NCBI GenBank assembly: GCA_947493455.1 | Contig: CANLRB010000005.1 | Location: 229,339-293,338 of the forward strand | Reading direction: 5' to 3' | Length of the DNA stretch: 64,000 nucleotides | Source of the DNA: an uncultured Pseudoalteromonas sp. | Lineage (GTDB): Bacteria; Pseudomonadota; Gammaproteobacteria; Enterobacterales; Alteromonadaceae | Part shown: positions 19,781 through 27,446 of the stretch, in pieces | How the letters are laid out: each line of letters opens with the position of its first letter | How positions within the stretch are numbered: position 1 is the stretch's first letter | Program-made: the position numbers and the translations under genes | Notes under the pieces: model-generated | The model's input: only the letters and a program-made list of their open reading frames with translations | Database searches by the model: none | Told to the model about the DNA's origin: nothing

Positions 19781-21146
19781 GTTGACAAAAATCCATAATT
19801 TCTTGATGCGCCAATTTTAAAACGTCACTTTGCAGCCAGCAGCGGCCACTAAATCGACCTGACAAAATAAAGTTATCAAATGCCGCGTTTAAAGTGTCGC
19901 ACTGTGCTTTTGTCGCGTCGCTAAACGCATGTGTAGGCACCGGAAACGTATTATGTATGGTTTGCTTCAGACTTGATAATACCTGAGCTTTTTCATCAAT
20001 CAGACCCATCGACTTTAAATCAGCCTCACCTTTTTCTAATGTAACGCTGTCTGCTTGTTCTTTGCTACTAAGCACTTCAGCCGTGATCTGATACACATCG
20101 TTTTGACGGATATTATGATACAAGGTGATTCTAAAAATGGGTGAGCTTGCATCCCAATTCCACACATAATGCGCAATGTCATTATTCGGTTTTTTGTCAA
20201 AAGTATAGTGCAGCACATTCGCTGTTCTAAATTGAACAGGCGCAGATGGGATAGTTAAGTTCGCAGCTTTGAGAGCAAAAACAGGCGGTGCACTCCAATA
20301 CACAAGTTCGCAAGGTTGGCTTTCGCCACCATTGATTACGACCTCACAAATGCGTTTATCACGGCTCTTAATTTCTGTAATCTGGCTTTGGTAGCGAATA
20401 CTAACTCCCATTTCAAGAGCACGTTGAGTCAAACTATCAATCCAGGTCTGCGCCCCTAATTGGCCTTTCGGATAAAAATACTCAGCCATCGGCAAGTTTT
20501 GTGATTTCAACAACGCTTCATATTCAGAGGCACTGTGAAAACCCAGCTTGCTATCAAAAGCCGGCATAGATTTGAGTGTACGGGTTGTTTCGGGATCAAA
20601 CGCCTTGATGCGACCTGCGCCAAAGTAATTAACCCCAGTTTTAACCGCTAAGTCATTACAATCAACATTGTCACCATAGAGCTTTTCGATAACCGGCTTA
20701 GCTAAATGGTGATAAAATATCTCACCGAGAGTCGACGTTAGATAGGTTGCAATGCTTTTGCTATTTGGGCTCTCAGTTAGACTCATAAATTCGCCAATAC
20801 CTTGATGATAAAGCGCGTTAGGTAATTTACGTGCATCAATCGTTTGGGTTGAATTATCCCACTGACCCCGAAAATAATTCCCCGTCACCAAAGGCGATAA
20901 AGCATGCCAATTATTAGCTAACTCTTGCTTATCGAATAAGATGTCATCAATCTCTGGATTACCTGTTTTTTCTGGAATATGAGTGCCCTGATCATAGCGG
21001 TTGCCGGCACTATCAGTCACACTACTTAGTAATCCGCCGAGGTGCTCACCTTGTTCAATTAAAATAACCTCTGTAAAGTGTTTTTTAAGCAGCATCGCAG
21101 CCGTTAAGCCACTGATCCCACCGCCTACTACTACACACGATTTCAT
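19773..21146 (-). CDS. FAD-dependent amine oxidase/protoporphyrinogen oxidase-like protein
   Basis: Flavoprotein with the FAD-binding GxGxxG (GGGISG, residues 8-13), followed by EQGEHLGGLLSS, typical of NAD(P)-binding Rossmann/amine-oxidase proteins. 457 residues from the ATG chosen because it begins MKSCVVVGGG and has GGAG 10 nt upstream; a longer in-frame start (24 nt upstream) would run into pseI. Located between pseI and the PseG-like gene. Oxidation of a hydroxyl or amine on the sugar, to prepare for amination, is a reasonable guess but not shown. Confidence 0.75.
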   Translation of the reverse strand: MKSCVVVGGGISGLTAAMLLKKHFTEVILIEQGEHLGGLLSSVTDSAGNRYDQGTHIPEKTGNPEIDDILFDKQELANNWHALSPLVTGNYFRGQWDNSTQTIDARKLPNALYHQGIGEFMSLTESPNSKSIATYLTSTLGEIFYHHLAKPVIEKLYGDNVDCNDLAVKTGVNYFGAGRIKAFDPETTRTLKSMPAFDSKLGFHSASEYEALLKSQNLPMAEYFYPKGQLGAQTWIDSLTQRALEMGVSIRYQSQITEIKSRDKRICEVVINGGESQPCELVYWSAPPVFALKAANLTIPSAPVQFRTANVLHYTFDKKPNNDIAHYVWNWDASSPIFRITLYHNIRQNDVYQITAEVLSSKEQADSVTLEKGEADLKSMGLIDEKAQVLSSLKQTIHNTFPVPTHAFSDATKAQCDTLNAAFDNFILSGRFSGRCWLQSDVLKLAHQEIMDFCQHD

Positions 21147-21147
21147 A

Positions 21148-22215
21148 CTAAGGCTCCACCAGCTGGTCAACTAATTCAAAGCGCACGCGATCGCCTAATT
21201 CCACATCGGCTAATACATGTTTACCAATCACATCATCGTAATACTTAGTATGTAAACCAAAGCCTGGTCGCACCGACTGAATATCCTGTTCAGAAATCAC
21301 ATCACCGGCTTTTAAAGCGCGCGAAAAGTACAGCGAACGCCGCGCCAAAATATTTTTTTGTGCCGATTGGGTAATGGTGTAGTCAACACATCCAATTGCT
21401 TTTTCTGCATCTCGCACCGCATCAACCATTTGCTTAAATTCACTTTCATCAAGAGAGAAAAAGGCATCTACAGACTCATCACTTTTGTCTAAAATAAAGT
21501 GTTTTTCAATTATCTTCCCGCCGAGCGCGATACTGGTGATGGGAGATACCAAACCTAAAGTATGATCCGAGAGCCCAGCCACACACTCAAAGCGCGTCGC
21601 AATATCTGAAATAGTCGCTAAATTACACTCCGAAAACGGCGTAGGATATGCAGTGGTACATTTTAAAATTGCTAACTGCGTGCAACCAAACTGTCGCAGT
21701 GTTGTTACGGCCAGCTCAATATCTTCCAAATTGGCGATACCGGTTGATAAGATCACCGGTTTGCAAGTCTGCGCCACTCGTTTTAACAGTGGAATATCGG
21801 TAATTTCAGGCGAGGCTATTTTATAAACGGGAGCATTTAACGACTCAAGCAAATCAACCGCTGAGGCGTCAAACGGTGATGAAAAGATATCCAGTCCAAT
21901 TTCATTGGCAACCTCAAATAGGCGTTCATGCCACTGCCACGGCGTATACGCTTTTTCATACAGCGAATACAAGGATACATGTTCTTGCCACGGGTTGTCA
22001 GAGGGCAAACAAAAATCTGGCTTAGTGCTATTCAACGTGATGGTATCAGCGCGATACGTTTGCAATTTAACCGCATCGGCGCCGGCCGCTTTTGCTGCAT
22101 GTAAGATGGCAATTGCTTGCTCAAGCGACCCACCGTGATTGGCCGACATTTCGGCAATAATATAACAAGGTTGGCCATGCCCGACCATTCGCTCATTAAT
22201 TTTAAATTGATTCAC
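21148..22215 (-). CDS. pseI: Nonulosonic acid synthase PseI/NeuB
   Basis: Condenses a 6-deoxy-hexosamine with phosphoenolpyruvate to a nonulosonic acid. Contains IIAEMSANHGGSLEQA and the TIM-barrel sequences KLQTYRAD, FSSPFDASAVD and GLSDHTLG, plus a C-terminal SAF antifreeze-like domain (about 285-350, ARRSLYFSRALKAGDVI). GTG start is chosen (355 aa) because it has a perfect GGAGG 5 nt upstream; a longer ATG frame would overlap the upstream gene by 41 nt. Family members with ANHGG-type starts are usually pseudaminic acid synthases. Confidence 0.9.
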   Translation of the reverse strand: MNQFKINERMVGHGQPCYIIAEMSANHGGSLEQAIAILHAAKAAGADAVKLQTYRADTITLNSTKPDFCLPSDNPWQEHVSLYSLYEKAYTPWQWHERLFEVANEIGLDIFSSPFDASAVDLLESLNAPVYKIASPEITDIPLLKRVAQTCKPVILSTGIANLEDIELAVTTLRQFGCTQLAILKCTTAYPTPFSECNLATISDIATRFECVAGLSDHTLGLVSPITSIALGGKIIEKHFILDKSDESVDAFFSLDESEFKQMVDAVRDAEKAIGCVDYTITQSAQKNILARRSLYFSRALKAGDVISEQDIQSVRPGFGLHTKYYDDVIGKHVLADVELGDRVRFELVDQLVEP

Positions 22216-22972
22216 TGTGGCCTCCGCTTTTATCTTGTTCAAGTGAAATCGCTAACCCTTCATTACGCACAATATGCTGATTCAGCGCTTTAATTTCGGG
22301 GTTATTATCAAAAAACGCTTTCACATCGCTGTAGTTCATAGCAACTGGATTTTCATTGGCAATATAAAATGCGTCAATCACTTGCCAGTCTTCAATGGTG
22401 TCTAAGGTGTAGCGGTAATGACTGTCATCACAGCTGTTTTCCATTTGCGCGACGACATATCGGTTTGCGTTATTCTCATAAAAATGTAATGTCACGTGTT
22501 CTAATTCCGATGGACGTAATTGAGCACATTCGAGTTCCGCCAAACGCGCTGCATCGATAACTTCGCAATCAACCCCTTCGGCAAAACGCTCACTTAAATA
22601 AGCGTAATCGGCACTTTGATGCTTAAGCGATTCAATCAAATTATCGCAAATTGTAGCATCGACAAGCGGACTATCACCTGTTATCCGAACCACATAATCG
22701 CATGGATACACGACGAGTGCATCTTGAAAACGTTTCAGCACATTATCTTCATCCCCTTGAAATACTGGAATGTTGTGCGCTTTAAGTAAGTCAACCAAGG
22801 GAATATTTTCCTCGTTGGTTGAAGTCAACACCACGATTTTATCGAGTTTTTGGCTCAATCTAAGGCGTTCAACAATGTGCAAAATAACAGGTTTGCCCGC
22901 AAGAGGTTTTATCACTTTACCAGGTAAACGCGATGACCCCATTCTCGCTTGAATAAACGCAAACGTCGTCAT
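22202..22972 (-). CDS. SpsF-type cytidylyltransferase (PseF role)
   Basis: Nucleotidyltransferase of the SpsF/CMP-sugar synthetase family. The N-terminus has the nucleotide-binding QARMGSSRLPGKVIKPLAGKP pattern (here FAFIQARMGSSRLPGKV) and a later RITGDSPLVD acidic site. 256 residues from the ATG that overlaps the upstream stop (TAATG). Most likely makes the CMP-activated nonulosonate, the role of PseF, but it is closer to SpsF, so the activated sugar may differ. Confidence 0.75.
   Translation of the reverse strand: MTTFAFIQARMGSSRLPGKVIKPLAGKPVILHIVERLRLSQKLDKIVVLTSTNEENIPLVDLLKAHNIPVFQGDEDNVLKRFQDALVVYPCDYVVRITGDSPLVDATICDNLIESLKHQSADYAYLSERFAEGVDCEVIDAARLAELECAQLRPSELEHVTLHFYENNANRYVVAQMENSCDDSHYRYTLDTIEDWQVIDAFYIANENPVAMNYSDVKAFFDNNPEIKALNQHIVRNEGLAISLEQDKSGGHSESI
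22221..22225 (-). promoter_or_regulatory. Ribosome-binding site deciding the pseI start
   Basis: Minus strand GGAGG, 5 nt upstream of the GTG at 22215. It lies inside the end of the upstream gene and supports the short PseI form. Confidence 0.75.
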
Positions 22973-24297
22973 TAATTTAACCTCTGAAAACCACTGTGGC
23001 ACACGCTATTTTCAAGCAAACTTGTTAAGTCGGTGCCATTGTTTATTTCATTTTGAATAAACATAAACACGTCACGTACTGCACTTAAATATTTATCAAC
23101 ATAGCTTGACGTATGCGCAATTGATAAATAAATCACGTTGCTTGCCAAAAAGCCCCGTTTTAGCATTTCTTGTGTAAACAAGGTTTTTGTGGCAAGTGGA
23201 TCGTCCCCTGGGAAAATAAAAATCGGCACACTATCAATACCAATTATCTTAAGTTCAAAACCTGTTTCTTGAATGACGGCTTCAAGTCCAAGCTTTAACT
23301 GCTTACCGATCTCATTCAGTTGTGCCGGTACGTCATCTCGTTCAAATACTTCGAGCGTTTTAAGGGCCGCTACAAACCCGACTCTTTCGGTCCAGTACGA
23401 GCTGCTAATAAAGGATTGTTGTGCCGCGTCCATCACCACATGACGACCAATAACAGCGCCAATTGGATGGCCGTTACCAAGCGCTTTACCGAGCACACAA
23501 ATATCCGGCTCAATGTCCCAAAGTAAATGCGATGCGCCAGTATTTAATCGAAATCCTGATGAAATTTCATCGAAAATAAGGACCACATTATGTTTATCAC
23601 ACAAATTTCTGACTTCACGAATAAACGCCAAGTCTGGTTCGCCATGACGAAAAACTTCCATCATCACCACACCTAATTGCTGGCCATAGTGTTCAATAAT
23701 GTGTTTAAAACCGTCAATATCACCTTCTTTAAACGGCACCACAGTGCCGCCCAACTGCTGCGGTACGCCTGCCGGTTGTAGCCCTGGCAATAACTGTTCA
23801 TCAAGGTTTTCTTTGTTTTTGATATTGGTCGCTAAATACCAGTCATGCCAACCGTGATAGCCACAAAACGCAACCACATCGCGTTTGCTATAGGCTCGCG
23901 CAATACGAATAGCCAAGGCACATGATTCACCACCAGTTCGCGTAAAACGTGCGGCGCCAGCCCAAGGGTGTATATCAAGTAACTTTTTAGCTAACTCAAC
24001 TTCTTCCGGGCAATTTAAGCTCGACATAGAACCATTTTGAATCGCGTTAATAACCACCTCTGATACTTCAGGGTGTGCGTAACCTAATGAGCTAGTGCCA
24101 ATACCCATAATCGAAAAATCATAATAGTGATTGCCGTCAAGATCCCACACTTCGCAGCCTTTCGACTTACTATAATAAGCAGGCCAGGCCTCAGGCAAAA
24201 ACATTTCCGCACGTTTTGACAGCAACTGATTACCGCCCGGAATAATTTTTTTAGCTTGTTGCCACAGCTGAGCGCCGGAATTATCTTTAAGAGACAA
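22972..24297 (-). CDS. Class III aminotransferase (glutamate-1-semialdehyde aminomutase-like)
   Basis: PLP enzyme of 441 residues, fold type I class III. PLP lysine K271 (CVLGKALGNGHPIG), pyridine-binding D243 (LIFDEISSGFR), FTRTGGESCALAIRIAR and CGYHGWHDWY are visible. First gene of the glycosylation operon, with a TTG start preceded by GAGG. The family acts on amino-containing small molecules and is not part of the classical Pse pathway, so here it may aminate a side chain of the sugar or make an amino-acid-derived substituent. Confidence 0.8.
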   Translation of the reverse strand: MSLKDNSGAQLWQQAKKIIPGGNQLLSKRAEMFLPEAWPAYYSKSKGCEVWDLDGNHYYDFSIMGIGTSSLGYAHPEVSEVVINAIQNGSMSSLNCPEEVELAKKLLDIHPWAGAARFTRTGGESCALAIRIARAYSKRDVVAFCGYHGWHDWYLATNIKNKENLDEQLLPGLQPAGVPQQLGGTVVPFKEGDIDGFKHIIEHYGQQLGVVMMEVFRHGEPDLAFIREVRNLCDKHNVVLIFDEISSGFRLNTGASHLLWDIEPDICVLGKALGNGHPIGAVIGRHVVMDAAQQSFISSSYWTERVGFVAALKTLEVFERDDVPAQLNEIGKQLKLGLEAVIQETGFELKIIGIDSVPIFIFPGDDPLATKTLFTQEMLKRGFLASNVIYLSIAHTSSYVDKYLSAVRDVFMFIQNEINNGTDLTSLLENSVCHSGFQRLN

Positions 24298-24338
24298 AAT
24301 TTAAACCTCACAATTCATTGTTTTTCGTGTATTCATCT

Positions 24339-24353
24339 GCAATATTTACACCA
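24339..24353 (-). promoter_or_regulatory. Candidate sigma-54 promoter of the glycosylation operon
   Basis: Minus strand TGGTGTAAATATTGC keeps GG and TTGC at exact spacing (three mismatches in the -24 box). It is 42 nt from the start codon, close to the geometry of the flagellar sigma-54 promoters in this window. Confidence 0.5.
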
Positions 24354-24380
24354 GCTTGATTCAATTTCAGTGTAATAACA

Positions 24381-25388
24381 ATGACATCAGATAAAAAGCG
24401 ATTATTTATATTTGTGCACGACATCGGTGCAGCGCAAATAATAAAAACCATCTATACCTTGTTATCGGCACGATATGACATAAGTTTATGTGCAGCAGCC
24501 ACTGCGCAGGGCTATTTACGTCGTTTTAAGTCCCTTGCAATTACTGCCACGTATACCGCTGATGATGCAATTTGGCAGGTTAAACACATCAATCCACACA
24601 CTCTGCTTTTAGGTACAAGTAATCACAACCAAATAGAGCCGCAGCTAATCTTATTCGCTAAAAAACATCATATTGATACGGTTTCGTTTGTCGACCAATG
24701 GCAAAACTATCAACAGCGCTTTCTCTATGGTGAAAAGTATATTCTACCGAATAAAATCTTACTACCTGATGTAAAAGCAAAAAACGAGCTTCAACAAGCG
24801 CTAGGCACAGATTGTAAATTGCAGTGTGTTGGCCATCCCTACTTAGCGTTCATTAAGTCTAAGCGTCTTACCAAACGAAAACCAAGCAACACCCTCAAAC
24901 TGCTCTTTATTTGTGAGCCTATTTCAACTTCATTAACGCGCCAAGAAATTGCCAAAAAGTATGGCTACGACGAAAAAAGCGCAATAAATTTGCTTAAAAA
25001 AGTTTGTGCTAACTTACGAATAGAAACAACACTGACAATAAAACGCCACCCCAAAGAAAATAAAAACAAACGACATTTAACTAAAGAAAGGTGTGTTTAT
25101 TTACCGCTCTCACACGACGACCTGCAATCATACGATATGATTATAGGCATGAATTCGACCCTACTTATTGAGGCCTATCTACTCGGGCTAAACGTAATTA
25201 CGCTGCAACCGAACTCCGAAAAACACGTCGACCATTGCATGCTGAGTCGTTTAAACTATATTCCACGCAACACCACCCAATTTGACATGTTAAAAGCAAT
25301 TAAACAACGGCCCACACCGAACCGTCGTCGTCTTGCATTTTGCAATTACGCCCCCTTTGATTTTATTAATGCAATTGAACATCAATAA
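24381..25388 (+). CDS. Unrecognised protein, probably GT-B-like
   Basis: 335 residues, not recognised by name. Layout suggests two Rossmann-like halves: an N-terminal one (RLFIFVHDIGAAQIIKTI...) and a C-terminal one with LLFICEPISTS, IKRHPKENKN and DMIIGMNSTLLIEAYLLG, the last resembling the donor-binding end of capsule/CDP-glycerol-type GT-B transferases and UDP-GlcNAc 2-epimerases. Lys-rich, no signal peptide. Divergent from the glycosylation operon, so a role as a sugar transferase or hydrolase is an inference. No clear ribosome-binding site. Confidence 0.6.
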   Translation: MTSDKKRLFIFVHDIGAAQIIKTIYTLLSARYDISLCAAATAQGYLRRFKSLAITATYTADDAIWQVKHINPHTLLLGTSNHNQIEPQLILFAKKHHIDTVSFVDQWQNYQQRFLYGEKYILPNKILLPDVKAKNELQQALGTDCKLQCVGHPYLAFIKSKRLTKRKPSNTLKLLFICEPISTSLTRQEIAKKYGYDEKSAINLLKKVCANLRIETTLTIKRHPKENKNKRHLTKERCVYLPLSHDDLQSYDMIIGMNSTLLIEAYLLGLNVITLQPNSEKHVDHCMLSRLNYIPRNTTQFDMLKAIKQRPTPNRRRLAFCNYAPFDFINAIEHQ

Positions 25389-25470
25389 ATAGGATTTCAT
25401 CGCGCTGGTTAGCACGTATTTTTTTAGGATGCATAAAACCTGGCAGGTGTGTATGTACACAAAGCGAAGT

Positions 25471-26631
25471 CTAGTCCTTCAACATCTTTTTAAACTCATC
25501 AAGGTATTGTTGGTGTTTATTTTGATGCCATTGACTCATCGATTTAGATTTTTCTAGCGCAATAGACTGAATATTAATTGCTTTTTTTACGTCTCCTTGT
25601 TCAGCAAGAGCCTTAGCCAAAGATGCGTATGCATATGCTGAATTGGGATAAAGTTCAGTTACCTTAGTGTATATCTCAAGCGCTTCTTTTGGATTTTGAA
25701 TCTCTTTTGATTTAGCAAGAGACTTTAATGAGCCTTCTGCCGATATTTCAAAACCATATTTATGTTTTGATAGCGTTTTATAGTATTCAATGATCGCATC
25801 TACGCCACGCTGTGAGATCTCTGAATTAGCAGGCAAGTCTTGATGGATATCATTAAATAAGGTTTCAATACCATTTAAAAGAGTCACTACAGGGCGAGAC
25901 ATATAATAATGATCTTCACTATTATTGGCGTGCCACGTTAGCTTGCGGTTAGTCTGCTTAGATAAATAATTTTCAAATTGTTTAAACGACTCTCTATGCG
26001 CTTTTTCATAGTTGTGGTTACCAATTGTCATATAGAGGAATTTCAAGCCATCGTAAGATATCCCGAGCTTAGTTGGCGCGTCCGTTAAAACACGGGCAAA
26101 GTCATTGTTAAGTGTTGGGCTTGCTATTAGGTATGCGTCAAACAGACTGGGTCTATTTAACAAGGTATATAAGCCAAGCGCACCGTTACTCATAAAACCA
26201 TTAAATATTCTGTACCCGTTAGTTCGATATTCTTCGTCGACCTTTTTCAATATTCCTTGCTGAAGAATATCTAAGATACGTTGATCACTTGGGTTGGAAA
26301 CTAAATTTTCGAATACTGCCGCAAATTCAGCATTATAATCAGCAGGAGTAACTACGATTGTTTTTAACCAGGGCCATTCACCATTGTGACTCAACCAATC
26401 ATGCATACCACTAATTACCGGCTGGCTTCTAGGGTGCATATCAAAAAGTACAAAGTATTTTTTGTTACTCTCTTTCTCATATTTGTGAGGAAGAGTAATG
26501 TTGTATTTTATCGAAGATTTAAACCCTTCAGGTTTTATTTCAATCGTCTCTATCGGATTTAAAGATTCAATATCGACTGCCAAACATGATAGCGACATTA
26601 AAACTAACACCAGCAAAAAAATGTGTTTCAC
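25471..26631 (-). CDS. Secreted esterase-like alpha/beta hydrolase with C-terminal TPR
   Basis: 386 residues. Signal peptide (MKHIFLLVLVLMSLSCLA), then an alpha/beta hydrolase of the Esterase_D/enterochelin esterase type: FDMHPRS near 65, nucleophile candidate S148 in NGFMSNGAL, catalytic His candidate H241 (NSEDHYYM). The C-terminal part (about 300-375) is TPR-like (ALEIYTKVTELYPNSAYAYA, ALAEQGDVKKAINI). The usual GxSxG is FxSxG here (Phe in place of the first Gly). GTG start with AAGGA upstream. It ends 82 nt from the convergent GT-B-like gene. The 26632-26943 gap upstream holds no gene and probably this gene's promoter. Confidence 0.75.
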   Translation of the reverse strand: MKHIFLLVLVLMSLSCLAVDIESLNPIETIEIKPEGFKSSIKYNITLPHKYEKESNKKYFVLFDMHPRSQPVISGMHDWLSHNGEWPWLKTIVVTPADYNAEFAAVFENLVSNPSDQRILDILQQGILKKVDEEYRTNGYRIFNGFMSNGALGLYTLLNRPSLFDAYLIASPTLNNDFARVLTDAPTKLGISYDGLKFLYMTIGNHNYEKAHRESFKQFENYLSKQTNRKLTWHANNSEDHYYMSRPVVTLLNGIETLFNDIHQDLPANSEISQRGVDAIIEYYKTLSKHKYGFEISAEGSLKSLAKSKEIQNPKEALEIYTKVTELYPNSAYAYASLAKALAEQGDVKKAINIQSIALEKSKSMSQWHQNKHQQYLDEFKKMLKD

Positions 26632-26943
26632 GTAGTTTCCTTATTGTTCTTAGTATTCTGTTCGTTAGATTTAAAGTTGACTTAGATAAATCCATTCGAC
26701 GTCACGATAGCACTAAAAAAACGATTAGTTCCACACTTTTGTCACAGCCCTTTGTGCGCGACTTTTAACAGAGGACGATAATGTATGAAAGTAATATGAA
26801 GGTAAAATAAAGGCGGATAATTTTGTTTTGCGCAATCAAGCCCTATCAATCCATAGTGGTCTGCCAACAATTGTCTAGCTAGAGAACTATAATCTATAGC
26901 CTAGGCAAAGTACTCTATTGATAATACTGCAAGATTAAGGTGG

Positions 26944-27429
26944 TTATTTAGATAAATTTAAACGCATATATAAACCATCTTGCGTTTCTTTGTAGTGTTC
27001 AAAACCGAGCTTTTCATAGGCGTGAATTGCCGGGGTATTATCTTGCTCAACACCCAATAGAATTTGCTCTATGCCTAGGTGTTGCTGCAAATATTTGGTG
27101 GTAGCCGATATCACTTCACCAGCAACACCTTTACCACGCCACAGTCTTTCGCCTATTAAAATCCCCATAGTGGCTTGTTTTAACTCTAAATCAATCGGTT
27201 CGTATTTAATGTTTCCGATATGTTTGTCTTGACAGTAAATACCAAAAAACAAGCAATCGGTGCGATTGCTTTTTTCTTCTATATAATTTTTAAGTTGTGC
27301 CAGAGACTCGGCACGCGTGGCGATAAACTGCTGTGTTGTTGTGTCGTTAAACCAACTTAAATAGCGTTCACTCGCGTCAGTTGGGGTTAATTCTTTGAGC
27401 GTAAAGCGCTCACTGGTAATGGAAACCAA
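26944..27429 (-). CDS. GNAT acetyltransferase, possible PseH
   Basis: 161-residue RimJ/RimL-type N-acetyltransferase. Acetyl-CoA loop region RLWRGKGVAGEVI and the C-terminal ALHAYEKLGFEHYKE-like segment (here AIHAYEKLGFEHYKE) are visible. TTG start, GGGG upstream. It follows maf by 17 nt at the end of the flaG-fliD-fliS-fliT-maf unit. PseH N-acetylates UDP-4-amino-6-deoxy-AltNAc, and a small GNAT next to maf is the usual PseH position, so this is the best candidate for the missing pathway step, not a proven one. Confidence 0.7.
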   Translation of the reverse strand: MVSITSERFTLKELTPTDASERYLSWFNDTTTQQFIATRAESLAQLKNYIEEKSNRTDCLFFGIYCQDKHIGNIKYEPIDLELKQATMGILIGERLWRGKGVAGEVISATTKYLQQHLGIEQILLGVEQDNTPAIHAYEKLGFEHYKETQDGLYMRLNLSK

Positions 27430-27446
27430 ATTAACCCCGCTTCAAA

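Noticed and set aside
26632-26943. Sigma-28-like sequence (GGACGATAA) in the gap
   Set aside because: No -35 TAAA at the right spacing and no gene in that direction.
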